Shown here: one piece after another, positions 7,696 through 15,469 of the stretch | Layout: each line of letters starts with the position of its first letter | Numbering within the stretch: position 1 is the stretch's first letter | Assembly (NCBI GenBank): GCA_902783885.1 | Contig: CACZSQ010000001.1 | Location: 1-43,732, forward strand | DNA length: 43,732 bases | Reading direction: 5' to 3' | Source of the DNA: an uncultured Bacteroidales bacterium | GTDB lineage: Bacteria; Bacteroidota; Bacteroidia; Bacteroidales; Bacteroidaceae | Position numbers and translations under genes: made by a program | The notes under the pieces: generated by a model | What the model was told of the DNA's origin: nothing | What the model saw: the letters and a program-made list of their open reading frames with translations, nothing else | The model's database searches: none

Positions 7696-8994
7696 TTAAT
7701 TCCCGTCGGGCTTCTCTGCTTCAAAGAAAGGAGAGTCGTTCCAATGGAACTGGGAGAAGGCATCGGGATGTGCAGGGTCAAAAGGAGCTGTGGCAGGATA
7801 GAGTTGCAGGTAGTCTGGGCGAAGGGCGCTAAGGATGGGCAGATTGATCTGGCGCATACCTTCGATGACGCATTTCGCGAGCTCGTATGCTCCATAAGGA
7901 TTGAAATGGGTGTTGTCCTTGAAGTCGGTCTTCTGCCCCGGAAAGCTGCCAGCAGGATAATGTACAAAGGCGTGGACACTCTCTTTCTCCCCAAGAGCTT
8001 CGTAGAACGTGCGGGTCATGCTGTGAAGGTCTATGAGAGGAACGTTCTCGCGTGATGCCACCCACGCCATCGCTTCAGGATAGTCGGCGTGAGTCTCCTG
8101 TATGTGGCCGTCCCTGAACGAGCGGCGTTGTGTAGGCGTGACAAAGATGGGCGTGGCACCGCGAACGCGTGTTTCATCGATAAAGGTCTTCAAGGCTGTG
8201 GCGAAATTGTAGTAGGCCCCCATGCCAGGGCCGCGCTGTTTCTGGTCGTTATGTCCAAATTCTGCGATGAGATAGTCGCCGGCTTTCATCATCGACAGCG
8301 CCTTAGCCAGACGGTTGGCAGCTATGAACGTGCTGGCCGTCTCACCGCTCTCAGCGAAATTGGCAATGGCCACCTCGGGGCCGAACCAACGCGTGATCAT
8401 CTGTCCCCATGAGGCCCATGGCTCGCTGTCTTGGTCAACGACGGTGCTGTTGCCGCACAGAAAAACCGTGGGAACGTTATCGTCGCGTTCTATGCGCAGG
8501 GAAGCCAGCGCAGGAGCATCACCGTTGATCTCTATGGTCAGACGGTCATCGAAGTTTAGTTTCGTCAGCTCGCGAGGCTTCAGCCGCATGGCACGCTTTT
8601 CGTCAATCTGGGGCGAGTGTTTGTGGACAACGAATGACACCTCGCGAAACTCTCCCTTGCGGGTAGCGAGATTCTCCACGAACAGGCGACGACTCTCAGC
8701 GCGCACGGTAGTTACTGCCGTCTTTTTCTTAGAGCCCAGAGTGGCTGTGACGCGGTAGTTCCCGTCGGGCACACGCACGCTGAAATAGAAAGGTGTCTGA
8801 CTGTCCAGCCGCTCGGGAGAGGCTATGAAATCGAAGCCATAGCCTGTTGCGGACGTATAACGGTTGGTGGGGTTTACAGACATAGCCTGAGAGGTCTTGC
8901 TTTTTTTTGCTGAGGTGAAATCAAAAGACCATTGCTGCGCTTGCATCTGAGTGGCAAGTGCCATCAGGAAGCATAAGAGAGAAAGATGTTTCAT
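7696..8994 (-). CDS. Secreted SGNH-family acetylesterase, rhamnogalacturonan acetylesterase-like
   Basis: An exported hydrolase of 432 residues. The open frame continues upstream through the tRNA gene, so I chose the ATG at 8994, which gives MKHLS and a signal peptide ending near QMQA. An N-terminal beta-sandwich (about 20-165) precedes an SGNH hydrolase domain. Its block I is FLCGNSTV (nucleophile S183), with the oxyanion motif FGHNDQ and the catalytic pair in DNTHFNPYGAY (D360, H363). The fold and the GNST variant of GDS fit rhamnogalacturonan acetylesterases (CE12), which remove acetyl groups from pectin backbones. Substrate is inferred from family resemblance. No pectinase or SusCD pair adjoins it, so it stands outside a classical polysaccharide locus here. 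Confidence 0.85.
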   Translation of the reverse strand: MKHLSLLCFLMALATQMQAQQWSFDFTSAKKSKTSQAMSVNPTNRYTSATGYGFDFIASPERLDSQTPFYFSVRVPDGNYRVTATLGSKKKTAVTTVRAESRRLFVENLATRKGEFREVSFVVHKHSPQIDEKRAMRLKPRELTKLNFDDRLTIEINGDAPALASLRIERDDNVPTVFLCGNSTVVDQDSEPWASWGQMITRWFGPEVAIANFAESGETASTFIAANRLAKALSMMKAGDYLIAEFGHNDQKQRGPGMGAYYNFATALKTFIDETRVRGATPIFVTPTQRRSFRDGHIQETHADYPEAMAWVASRENVPLIDLHSMTRTFYEALGEKESVHAFVHYPAGSFPGQKTDFKDNTHFNPYGAYELAKCVIEGMRQINLPILSALRPDYLQLYPATAPFDPAHPDAFSQFHWNDSPFFEAEKPDGN

Positions 8995-9038
8995 GTATGG
9001 ATGAGTATGTAATGAATCTATTTCTGCAATCAATCTTG

Positions 9039-9046
9039 CAAAGATA
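9039..9046 (-). promoter_or_regulatory. Promoter -7 element of the SGNH esterase gene
   Basis: Read on the - strand this is TATCTTTG, a full match to TAnnTTTG. I see no clear TTTG 19-21 bp further upstream. The predicted leader before the ATG at 8994 is about 40 nt. Confidence 0.55.
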
Positions 9047-9127
9047 GCAAGCATGTCAGGAAAAATGAATGTTGGAACACTAAAATGTGGAAAAATGGAT
9101 ATGAAAAGGAAAAAAAGAGCTTGTTTG

Positions 9128-9158
9128 TTGGTCAGTTCGAGAAAAAGCACTACCTTTG
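9128..9158 (+). promoter_or_regulatory. Promoter of the tRNA-Thr gene
   Basis: TTG at 9128-9130, a 20-bp spacer, and TACCTTTG at 9151-9158 fit the Bacteroidetes promoter. Transcription would begin around 9163, 20 bp before the tRNA. Confidence 0.75.
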
Positions 9159-9182
9159 CGCTCGGTTTTTGAAGAAAGACTT

Positions 9183-9258
<76 letters not shown>

Positions 9259-9271
9259 GGATGAACAGACT

Positions 9272-9310
9272 CGCAGATGCTTCCCATTGAGTGTCTGCGT
9301 TTCTCTTTTT
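9272..9310 (+). terminator. Terminator-like hairpin after tRNA-Thr
   Basis: CGCAGATGC (9272-9280) pairs with GTGTCTGCG (9291-9299) in a 9-bp stem with two G-T pairs and a 10-nt loop. The T-rich stretch TTTCTCTTTTT follows. It lies 13 bp after the tRNA and 15 bp before mltG, so some transcription may read through into mltG. Confidence 0.6.
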
Positions 9311-9325
9311 ACAGACAACGGCACG

Positions 9326-10354
9326 ATGAAGACTACGTTGCGATATATCCTCTGGTTCACAATCGGTTTGACGGTTGTGGGTTTGACTTTGGGCTATGGC
9401 TTATGGCGCGGATTGTCGGGCTCGGTGTACGATGGAGAGGGAACTGCATACGTTTATGTTCGTCCCGACGACACGCCCGCGAGTGTGCAGGAACAGCTGA
9501 TAGCTCTCGGTTGTGGCAACACGCATTTATATTGGAAAGTGCTCAATGCGCTACGCCCATACGTGCTCCGTACCGGACGCTATGCCGTAAAACCTGGACA
9601 GTCGTTTCTCATCACCTACATACATCTTAAAAGCGGTCAGCAGACGCCTGTCATGCTGACTGTTCCCTCCGTGAGATCGCTGAAGCGATTGGCTGGTTCG
9701 CTGTCGCATAAGCTCATGCTTGATTCAGCAGAGATTGTCTGTAATCTCAGCGACAGCGCATATATTGCCCAATACGGCTACACCGTCGCTACCCTACCCG
9801 CCCTTTTCATTCCCAACACCTATGAAGTGTACTGGGATACGTCGCTCGATACTTTCATGCAGCGTATGCAGCGCGAAAATGCCCGCTTCTGGGAGCAGAA
9901 TGGGCGCAGCCAGGCTGCACAGGCGCTAGGCATGACCCGCGAAGAGGTGGTGACGCTGGCGAGCATCGTCGATGAAGAAACCGCTAACAATGCCGAGAAG
10001 CCTCGTGTGGCAGGGCTTTATCTGAATCGTATCCGCAAAGGCATCCATCTGCAGGCTGACCCCACCGTGAAGTTCGCTGCGGGAGATGAAGCTCTCCGCC
10101 GCATCCGCAATGAGCACCTCAGGATAGACCATCCATACAATACCTATATTTATAAAGGGCTGCCCCCGGGACCCATCCGCATCGCATCTGTGGCAGGCAT
10201 TGATGCTGTACTTCATCCGGAATTACACAACTACTTGTTTATGTGCGCAAAAGAAGATTTCAGCGGCTCCCATAACTTCGCTGTCACCTTCGCAGAGCAC
10301 AAGCAGAACGCGCGGCGCTATCAGCGAGCACTCAATGAACGCAATATCCGATGA
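9326..10354 (+). CDS. mltG: Endolytic murein transglycosylase MltG (YceG-like)
   Basis: An inner-membrane enzyme of 342 residues that cuts nascent glycan strands and so helps set peptidoglycan chain length. I chose the ATG at 9326. Longer versions of the frame run back through the tRNA gene and are excluded. A single N-terminal membrane helix spans about residues 6-26. The YceG domain fills the rest, with LASIVDEETAN (around 212-220), LNRIRKGIHLQADPTVKFA, and the C-terminal GLPPGPI and HNFAVTFAEH segments. E. coli MltG has SIVEKET at the catalytic site and this protein has SIVDEET, so the residue aligned with the first Glu is Asp216, with E217 and E218 beside it. Whether this matters depends on which Glu is catalytic in this branch. 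Confidence 0.92.
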   Translation: MKTTLRYILWFTIGLTVVGLTLGYGLWRGLSGSVYDGEGTAYVYVRPDDTPASVQEQLIALGCGNTHLYWKVLNALRPYVLRTGRYAVKPGQSFLITYIHLKSGQQTPVMLTVPSVRSLKRLAGSLSHKLMLDSAEIVCNLSDSAYIAQYGYTVATLPALFIPNTYEVYWDTSLDTFMQRMQRENARFWEQNGRSQAAQALGMTREEVVTLASIVDEETANNAEKPRVAGLYLNRIRKGIHLQADPTVKFAAGDEALRRIRNEHLRIDHPYNTYIYKGLPPGPIRIASVAGIDAVLHPELHNYLFMCAKEDFSGSHNFAVTFAEHKQNARRYQRALNERNIR

Positions 10355-10419
10355 ACGGATGATTGCACCCGCGGTTCCATCATATTCATTCATAATAAGA
10401 TTCAATCCAGTTTAGAGAT

Positions 10420-12609
10420 ATGTCAGCTACTTTAAGATTCCAAGTTGTAGGCGAGGCCTTTAAGAAGCACCCGGTTGAGGTGTCCTCCCCCACAGAAAGG
10501 CCATCGGAGTTCTTCGCTAAGTACGTGTTCACTCGTCAGAAGATGAAGCACTATCTGCCATCCGATATCTATCAGAAGATGATCGATGTGATGGACAATG
10601 GTGCTACCCTCGACTTGAAGACGGCTGATGCCGTTGCTGCAGGCATGAAACGATGGGCCATGGAATTGGGCGCAACACACATCACCCACTGGTTCCAGCC
10701 GCTCACCGAAGGCACCGCAGAGAAACACGATGGTTTTGTGGAGCACGATGGACAGGGGGGAATGGTCGAAGAGTTCACAGGCAAGCAGCTCGTGCAGCAG
10801 GAACCGGATGCAAGTTCGTTCCCAAGCGGTGGCATTCGTTCAACCTTCGAGGCACGTGGTTACTCGGCATGGGATCCGGCATCGCCTGTCTTTGTGATGG
10901 GCGACACGCTGATGATTCCCACCGTGTTCATAGCCTACACTGGCGAAGCATTGGACTACAAGGCTCCTTTGAAAAAGGCTCTCCATGCCGTGGACAAGGC
11001 TGCTACGGATGTTGCACGCTACTTCTATCCCAACGTGAAGAAGGTCATCACCAATCTCGGCTGGGAGCAAGAGTATTTCCTCGTTGATGAGGGACTCTAC
11101 GCCGCGCGCCCCGACCTGCTTATGACGGGCCGTACACTCTTGGGACATCAGTCTGCCAAGAATCAACAGATGGATGACCACTATTTCGGAAGCATTCCCG
11201 AGCGTGTTGTGGCTTTCATGAAGGACCTTGAGATACAGGCTTTGGAACTAGGCATCCCTTGCAAGACACGCCACAACGAGGCTGCGCCCAACCAGTTTGA
11301 GTTGGCGCCCATCTTCGAAGAAACGAATCTTGCCGTGGACCATAATATGTTGCTCATGTTGCTCATGAAACGTGTAGCCCGCAAGCACGGCTTCCGTTGC
11401 CTGCTTCACGAGAAGCCCTTTGCAGGCATCAACGGAAGCGGCAAGCATAACAACTGGAGCCTCACAACCAACACCGGCATTCTCTTACATGCACCGGGCA
11501 AGACACAATTGGACAACCTTCGTTTCATCACATTCATTGTGGAGACTCTGATGGCAGTCTGGAAGCACAACGGTCTACTCAAGGCGAGCATCGTCAGTGC
11601 CACTAATGCCCACCGACTTGGCGGAAACGAGGCTCCGCCGGCTATCATCTCCAGCTTCTTGGGCAGACAACTGACAGATGTCTTGGAGCACATGGAGCAA
11701 GCCACGGATGATCAGATTCCTTTCGCCTCAAAGCAGGAATTCAATCTCGGTGTTCCTCAGATTCCCGAGATCCTCATCGACAACACAGACCGCAACCGCA
11801 CCTCACCCTTTGCGTTCACGGGTAACCGTTTTGAGTTCCGTGCCGTAGGGGCAGAAGCCAACTGCGCCAGTGCTATGATAGCATTGAATGCAGCCGTAGC
11901 CGAAGCGCTCATCGACTTCAAAGCCCGCGTGGATGCCCGTGTCGCTGATGGCACAGAACTGTTGAAGGCTGTCCTGATGGTTGTGCGCGAGGATATCAAA
12001 GCCTGCAAACCGATTCATTTCGACGGCAACGGCTACAGCGAGGAATGGAAACGCGAGGCTGCCCGTCGCGGTCTGGATGTAGAAGCCTCCTGCCCTCTCG
12101 TCATCGATCGCTATCTGGATAAGAACAGCATTGAGATGTTTGCCAAGACGGGAGTCTTCAATCGTGCAGAATTGGAAGCACGTAATGAGATAAAGTGGGA
12201 CACCTATACCAAGAAGATTCAGATTGAAGCCCGCATATTTGGTGACCTTTGCCTGAACCACATTATTCCCGTAGCCACGCGCTATCAAAGCCAGCTTATC
12301 GACAATGTGCATAAGCTAAAGGAAATCTTTGACGCTGATACGGCACAGCATCTGTCGCAAGACAATCTCTCGCTCATCAAGCAGATTTCCGAGCACACAA
12401 GCTACATCACCACACATGTGCAACGTCTTATTGATGCACGCCGTGTCGCGAATCGAATAGAGAGTGAGCGCGAGAAGGCCATCGCCTACCACGACACCGT
12501 GGCACCCATCATGGAAGAGGTTCGCTATCATGTGGACAAGCTGGAACTCATCATTGATGACGAGCTTTGGCCGCTCCCCAAATATCGTGAAATCCTATTT
12601 ATTCGCTAA
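10420..12609 (+). CDS. glnN: Glutamine synthetase type III
   Basis: A cytoplasmic enzyme of 729 residues that makes glutamine from glutamate, ammonia and ATP, the main route of ammonium assimilation in Bacteroidetes. The length equals that usual for GSIII (about 725-730), well above GSI (about 470). The N-terminal GSIII-specific region contains FVFTRQKM-like and THITHWFQPLTEGTAEKHD segments. The catalytic part has LGWEQEYFLVDE, KTRHNEAAPNQFELAP, GINGSGKHNNWS and NRTSPFAFTGNRFEFR. The start at 10420 is the first ATG in frame and lies 65 bp after mltG. I see no clear consensus promoter in the gap. A strong hairpin terminator follows the stop codon. Confidence 0.97.
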   Translation: MSATLRFQVVGEAFKKHPVEVSSPTERPSEFFAKYVFTRQKMKHYLPSDIYQKMIDVMDNGATLDLKTADAVAAGMKRWAMELGATHITHWFQPLTEGTAEKHDGFVEHDGQGGMVEEFTGKQLVQQEPDASSFPSGGIRSTFEARGYSAWDPASPVFVMGDTLMIPTVFIAYTGEALDYKAPLKKALHAVDKAATDVARYFYPNVKKVITNLGWEQEYFLVDEGLYAARPDLLMTGRTLLGHQSAKNQQMDDHYFGSIPERVVAFMKDLEIQALELGIPCKTRHNEAAPNQFELAPIFEETNLAVDHNMLLMLLMKRVARKHGFRCLLHEKPFAGINGSGKHNNWSLTTNTGILLHAPGKTQLDNLRFITFIVETLMAVWKHNGLLKASIVSATNAHRLGGNEAPPAIISSFLGRQLTDVLEHMEQATDDQIPFASKQEFNLGVPQIPEILIDNTDRNRTSPFAFTGNRFEFRAVGAEANCASAMIALNAAVAEALIDFKARVDARVADGTELLKAVLMVVREDIKACKPIHFDGNGYSEEWKREAARRGLDVEASCPLVIDRYLDKNSIEMFAKTGVFNRAELEARNEIKWDTYTKKIQIEARIFGDLCLNHIIPVATRYQSQLIDNVHKLKEIFDADTAQHLSQDNLSLIKQISEHTSYITTHVQRLIDARRVANRIESEREKAIAYHDTVAPIMEEVRYHVDKLELIIDDELWPLPKYREILFIR

Positions 12610-12637
12610 GATATTCGCTCAAAGATAGCTAAAAGAG

Positions 12638-12676
12638 AACTCCCAACTCAGACCATGCCGAGTTGGGAGTTTCCTT
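12638..12676. terminator. Terminator shared by glnN and the convergent CotH gene
   Basis: AACTCCCAACTC (12638-12649) and GAGTTGGGAGTT (12660-12671) form a perfect 12-bp stem with a 10-nt loop. TCCTTTT follows on the + side. On the - side the stem is followed by CTCTTTTAGC. It lies between two convergent genes, 28 bp after glnN, and can serve both. Confidence 0.85.
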
Positions 12677-12693
12677 TTGGTGACTGTCAAGGC

Positions 12694-15327
12694 TTAATCC
12701 ACAAGGACTTTCTTGCCATTGACGATGTAAATACCAGGCGCAAGGCCACGACGCCAGGTGTTGAACGTGGCGTTGCGTTTCAACAAGACGCCGCGCAAGT
12801 CATAGACTGTAAACATGGTGGGCTTCTGTGGCTCCGTTGCCACAGCGTCTATCGCGTCAGGATCTTCGGGATCGTTGTTGTCGATTCCAGCTACGGAAGG
12901 CTTCCATGGGATGGGGTTGTCCAATTCACCTGTCAGGTCATAGGGCGTCAGCTTGCTGAAGATATACTCTGCACGCTGGCGAAGCCATTTCTTGGCAGAC
13001 TCCTTGTTGCTGGAATAGTTATAGCCATCGCCCCAAATATATGCATTGTTCTGGAACGAAGAATTGGCGTAGTTGTAGTATTCATCACAGAAATCTATCA
13101 ACTCTTCAATGCCGTTCTGGGTCATGAAGCGTGTCCACAACTTGTAGTACGCACGGTCCACAGCTTCGTCGCTATATCTGAGATGTTTCCAGAATTTATC
13201 TGCTTCGCGGGCATCTGATCCGCCGGAGAATGTGTGACGCGGGTTGCTGTAGAAATCGTCCGTTGCTCCTGTCGTATAGTAGTTGTGATTGGTTTCGTAG
13301 CCGAAAGCCCAATCCATATCCCACACGGGGCCGAAGATATACTTGCTGTCACCAAAGAGGTCTTCCTTATAGAGGAAGGTGCTCTTGGGGTGCATCAGCT
13401 CGTAGTTGCCGACCAGCTCGTTCACAGACAGGAAGGAAGCCAGATAATCCACATCAACCCATGATGAAATGTTTTCTTCGTTGTAAACAGCCTTCATGAA
13501 AGCATTCACATCATCCTTGATGGCCTGAGCCGTGAGCTCGGTGTAAACATCCTCATCTTCGAAGTCCGGTTCCTTGATGTTAACGGGCATATAATAATAG
13601 GTCGTGCGGAACTGCCCGCTCTCAGAGTAGGTATCAAGTTCCAAGAAGAATGCCCGGTCTTCGCTTACCAAATCGACGCTGTTATTGGAGAAACCAACTT
13701 TCTCATTGAAGATATAGCTGCCACGGTTTTCATTGTTCAGATAGAGATTGACAGGAACCACATGATTGGAGGCTACAGCCCCCAACAGATGACCGGCTTT
13801 CATGGCGATGGCGTTTGCCATCATGGAGCCTGTCTGGCTGTTGGCTTGCAGCACCCAACTCTTGCCCTTAGTCATACCGAATGGCTTCTGGCTGATAAGG
13901 AATTTCAGTCGATATGGATTCTTGGGGTTATTATAATATGAAGGCGTTGTCCAACTCGTGTTACCACGTCCTTTAATCTGAACATATGTATCGTCCATGT
14001 TCGGAAATACGCCAGCTCCATCGATGTTGATGTACGCGTCCAGGTAATAGTCCTTGCTGGTAACATTCACCCCGCCATCGGTATCAATGTGAATGGTAGG
14101 CGTAGCGGTGGCAAGGTCTGTAGGCCAGCTAACGCTTAAGCGATAGCGCCGGCCAAAAGGAGTCCATTGCAGTTCCTGTGGCTCCTGCTCTTCTTCAGGT
14201 TCATCGGGAGTGGTCTCCGGTTCGACAGATTCCTGATATGTGACTTTATAAAGAGAGAATTCAGCCCAAGCCAAATAGTTTTTGTAAGCAGAGAGAGTCT
14301 GCTCGACACGAAGATAGGTGTAGTCGTCTCCTAAATCAATAGACGGCGAACGATATACGCCCAAAGGATTGGTAGGAAGATTGTCATTCTCAACAGTGAA
14401 ATCACGGATAACCTTCCATGTTGAGCCATCATTGCTGGCATGAAGACGGATTGCCAGCGGATGACGTCCATTCGTGTTGCGATTCGTATAGCTGAACTGC
14501 AGATGATGCAGGGCCTCAGGAAGATGGATATCCAGATAAGGTGTTTCGTCAAGCGGAAGTTTCTCGTATGCTCCTGTACCCCATGTGCTATGGAAGATGG
14601 TATTCAGGTCTCCATCCAGCAATTTGTCCAGATCTTCCGTCTCAGGATAGTTGGTTGGAGCATTGGTAGAGAACATATCAGCCGTCAGCGCCACTTTTGT
14701 TACGATTCCTTCATCACCAGAAGGCTCTTCCGGTTGGGGATTGTCATCATCCGGTTTCTCCGAAGGCTTGGCACCGATAATCTGCCAGCCGGAACGGGTT
14801 GCTGTGTAATAGACAGACTCATCAAAGCGACGACGGGAGCATGCCGGATGCTTGGTTGTCAAGCTGTATTGCAGCAAGCCTTCCTGATCATAGACACAGT
14901 CTGTTTCTTCGTTGGTTACCCTAAATGATGGAGTCAGCCACTTTCCTATAGCAGGTACAGAAACCGTGATCAGGCTGTCACCGATGATTGTTGCTTCAAC
15001 GTCGGTGAACACTTGATCATTGTACTTGTTATTGAACTTCAACAGTGTAATGTTTGGCATTAACGATTTGTCGAATTGATTTGAGACTGAGTCGATTAAG
15101 CTTAGACGATAAACATGTTCTTCATCATCTGTAGTAGTAATTGTCAAGCGTTTCGAGGTCTGCTTCAAGTCCTTGATATATTGAGGCGGATAAACATCGA
15201 GGCGTTCAGGAGAGACTGCCACATACACCGTGTCAGAGGGCACGATAACTTTGTCTGTTGCTGAAGCAAACGATGTCATCATCATGAACAGACAAATGCC
15301 AAAAAAGAATATCACTCGGTTTTTCAT
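12694..15327 (-). CDS. Secreted CotH-kinase-family protein with discoidin-like domain
   Basis: An exported protein of 877 residues. The start at 15327 gives MKNR and a signal peptide ending near SFASA. A longer version of the frame begins upstream of the promoter and cannot be used. Order: an N-terminal domain (about 25-190), an F5/8 type C-like domain (about 215-370, with YLDIHLPEALHHLQFSY), an acidic Glu/Pro linker, and a CotH domain (about 410-810, with QIKGRGNTSW, NPYRLKF and VWDMDWAFGY). CotH proteins are atypical kinases; Bacillus CotH phosphorylates coat proteins, and Bacteroidetes homologues are mostly uncharacterised. The C-terminal module ends GIYIVNGKKVLVD, like the tail of the protein at 304-2985, and suggests export or surface attachment by a shared route. 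The target is unknown. Confidence 0.85.
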   Translation of the reverse strand: MKNRVIFFFGICLFMMMTSFASATDKVIVPSDTVYVAVSPERLDVYPPQYIKDLKQTSKRLTITTTDDEEHVYRLSLIDSVSNQFDKSLMPNITLLKFNNKYNDQVFTDVEATIIGDSLITVSVPAIGKWLTPSFRVTNEETDCVYDQEGLLQYSLTTKHPACSRRRFDESVYYTATRSGWQIIGAKPSEKPDDDNPQPEEPSGDEGIVTKVALTADMFSTNAPTNYPETEDLDKLLDGDLNTIFHSTWGTGAYEKLPLDETPYLDIHLPEALHHLQFSYTNRNTNGRHPLAIRLHASNDGSTWKVIRDFTVENDNLPTNPLGVYRSPSIDLGDDYTYLRVEQTLSAYKNYLAWAEFSLYKVTYQESVEPETTPDEPEEEQEPQELQWTPFGRRYRLSVSWPTDLATATPTIHIDTDGGVNVTSKDYYLDAYINIDGAGVFPNMDDTYVQIKGRGNTSWTTPSYYNNPKNPYRLKFLISQKPFGMTKGKSWVLQANSQTGSMMANAIAMKAGHLLGAVASNHVVPVNLYLNNENRGSYIFNEKVGFSNNSVDLVSEDRAFFLELDTYSESGQFRTTYYYMPVNIKEPDFEDEDVYTELTAQAIKDDVNAFMKAVYNEENISSWVDVDYLASFLSVNELVGNYELMHPKSTFLYKEDLFGDSKYIFGPVWDMDWAFGYETNHNYYTTGATDDFYSNPRHTFSGGSDAREADKFWKHLRYSDEAVDRAYYKLWTRFMTQNGIEELIDFCDEYYNYANSSFQNNAYIWGDGYNYSSNKESAKKWLRQRAEYIFSKLTPYDLTGELDNPIPWKPSVAGIDNNDPEDPDAIDAVATEPQKPTMFTVYDLRGVLLKRNATFNTWRRGLAPGIYIVNGKKVLVD

Positions 15328-15331
15328 ACCG

Positions 15332-15363
15332 CAAAAGTACACCATCTGGTCCACTTGACCAAA
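15332..15363 (-). promoter_or_regulatory. Promoter of the CotH gene, abutting the start codon
   Basis: On the - strand: TTTG (15363-15360), a 20-bp spacer, TACTTTTG (15339-15332). Only four bases (CGGT) separate the element from the ATG at 15327. A transcript started at the normal distance would have almost no leader. Confidence 0.75.
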
Positions 15364-15392
15364 CAAATTATAAATTAATCAACAAAATAGGA

Positions 15393-15425
15393 CAAAAAAG
15401 CCTCTCCTTTTGAAAAGAGAGGCTT
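15393..15425 (-). terminator. Terminator of clpC
   Basis: AAGCCTCTC (15398-15406) and GAGAGGCTT (15417-15425) form a 9-bp stem with a 10-nt loop. On the - strand it is followed by a run of T residues (the A-run at about 15394-15399). It lies 44 bp after the clpC stop codon and just upstream of the CotH promoter. Confidence 0.85.
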
Positions 15426-15469
15426 CATAAGATGTGGTTAGAATGTAAGCGGATGACTATGAACGTGTA

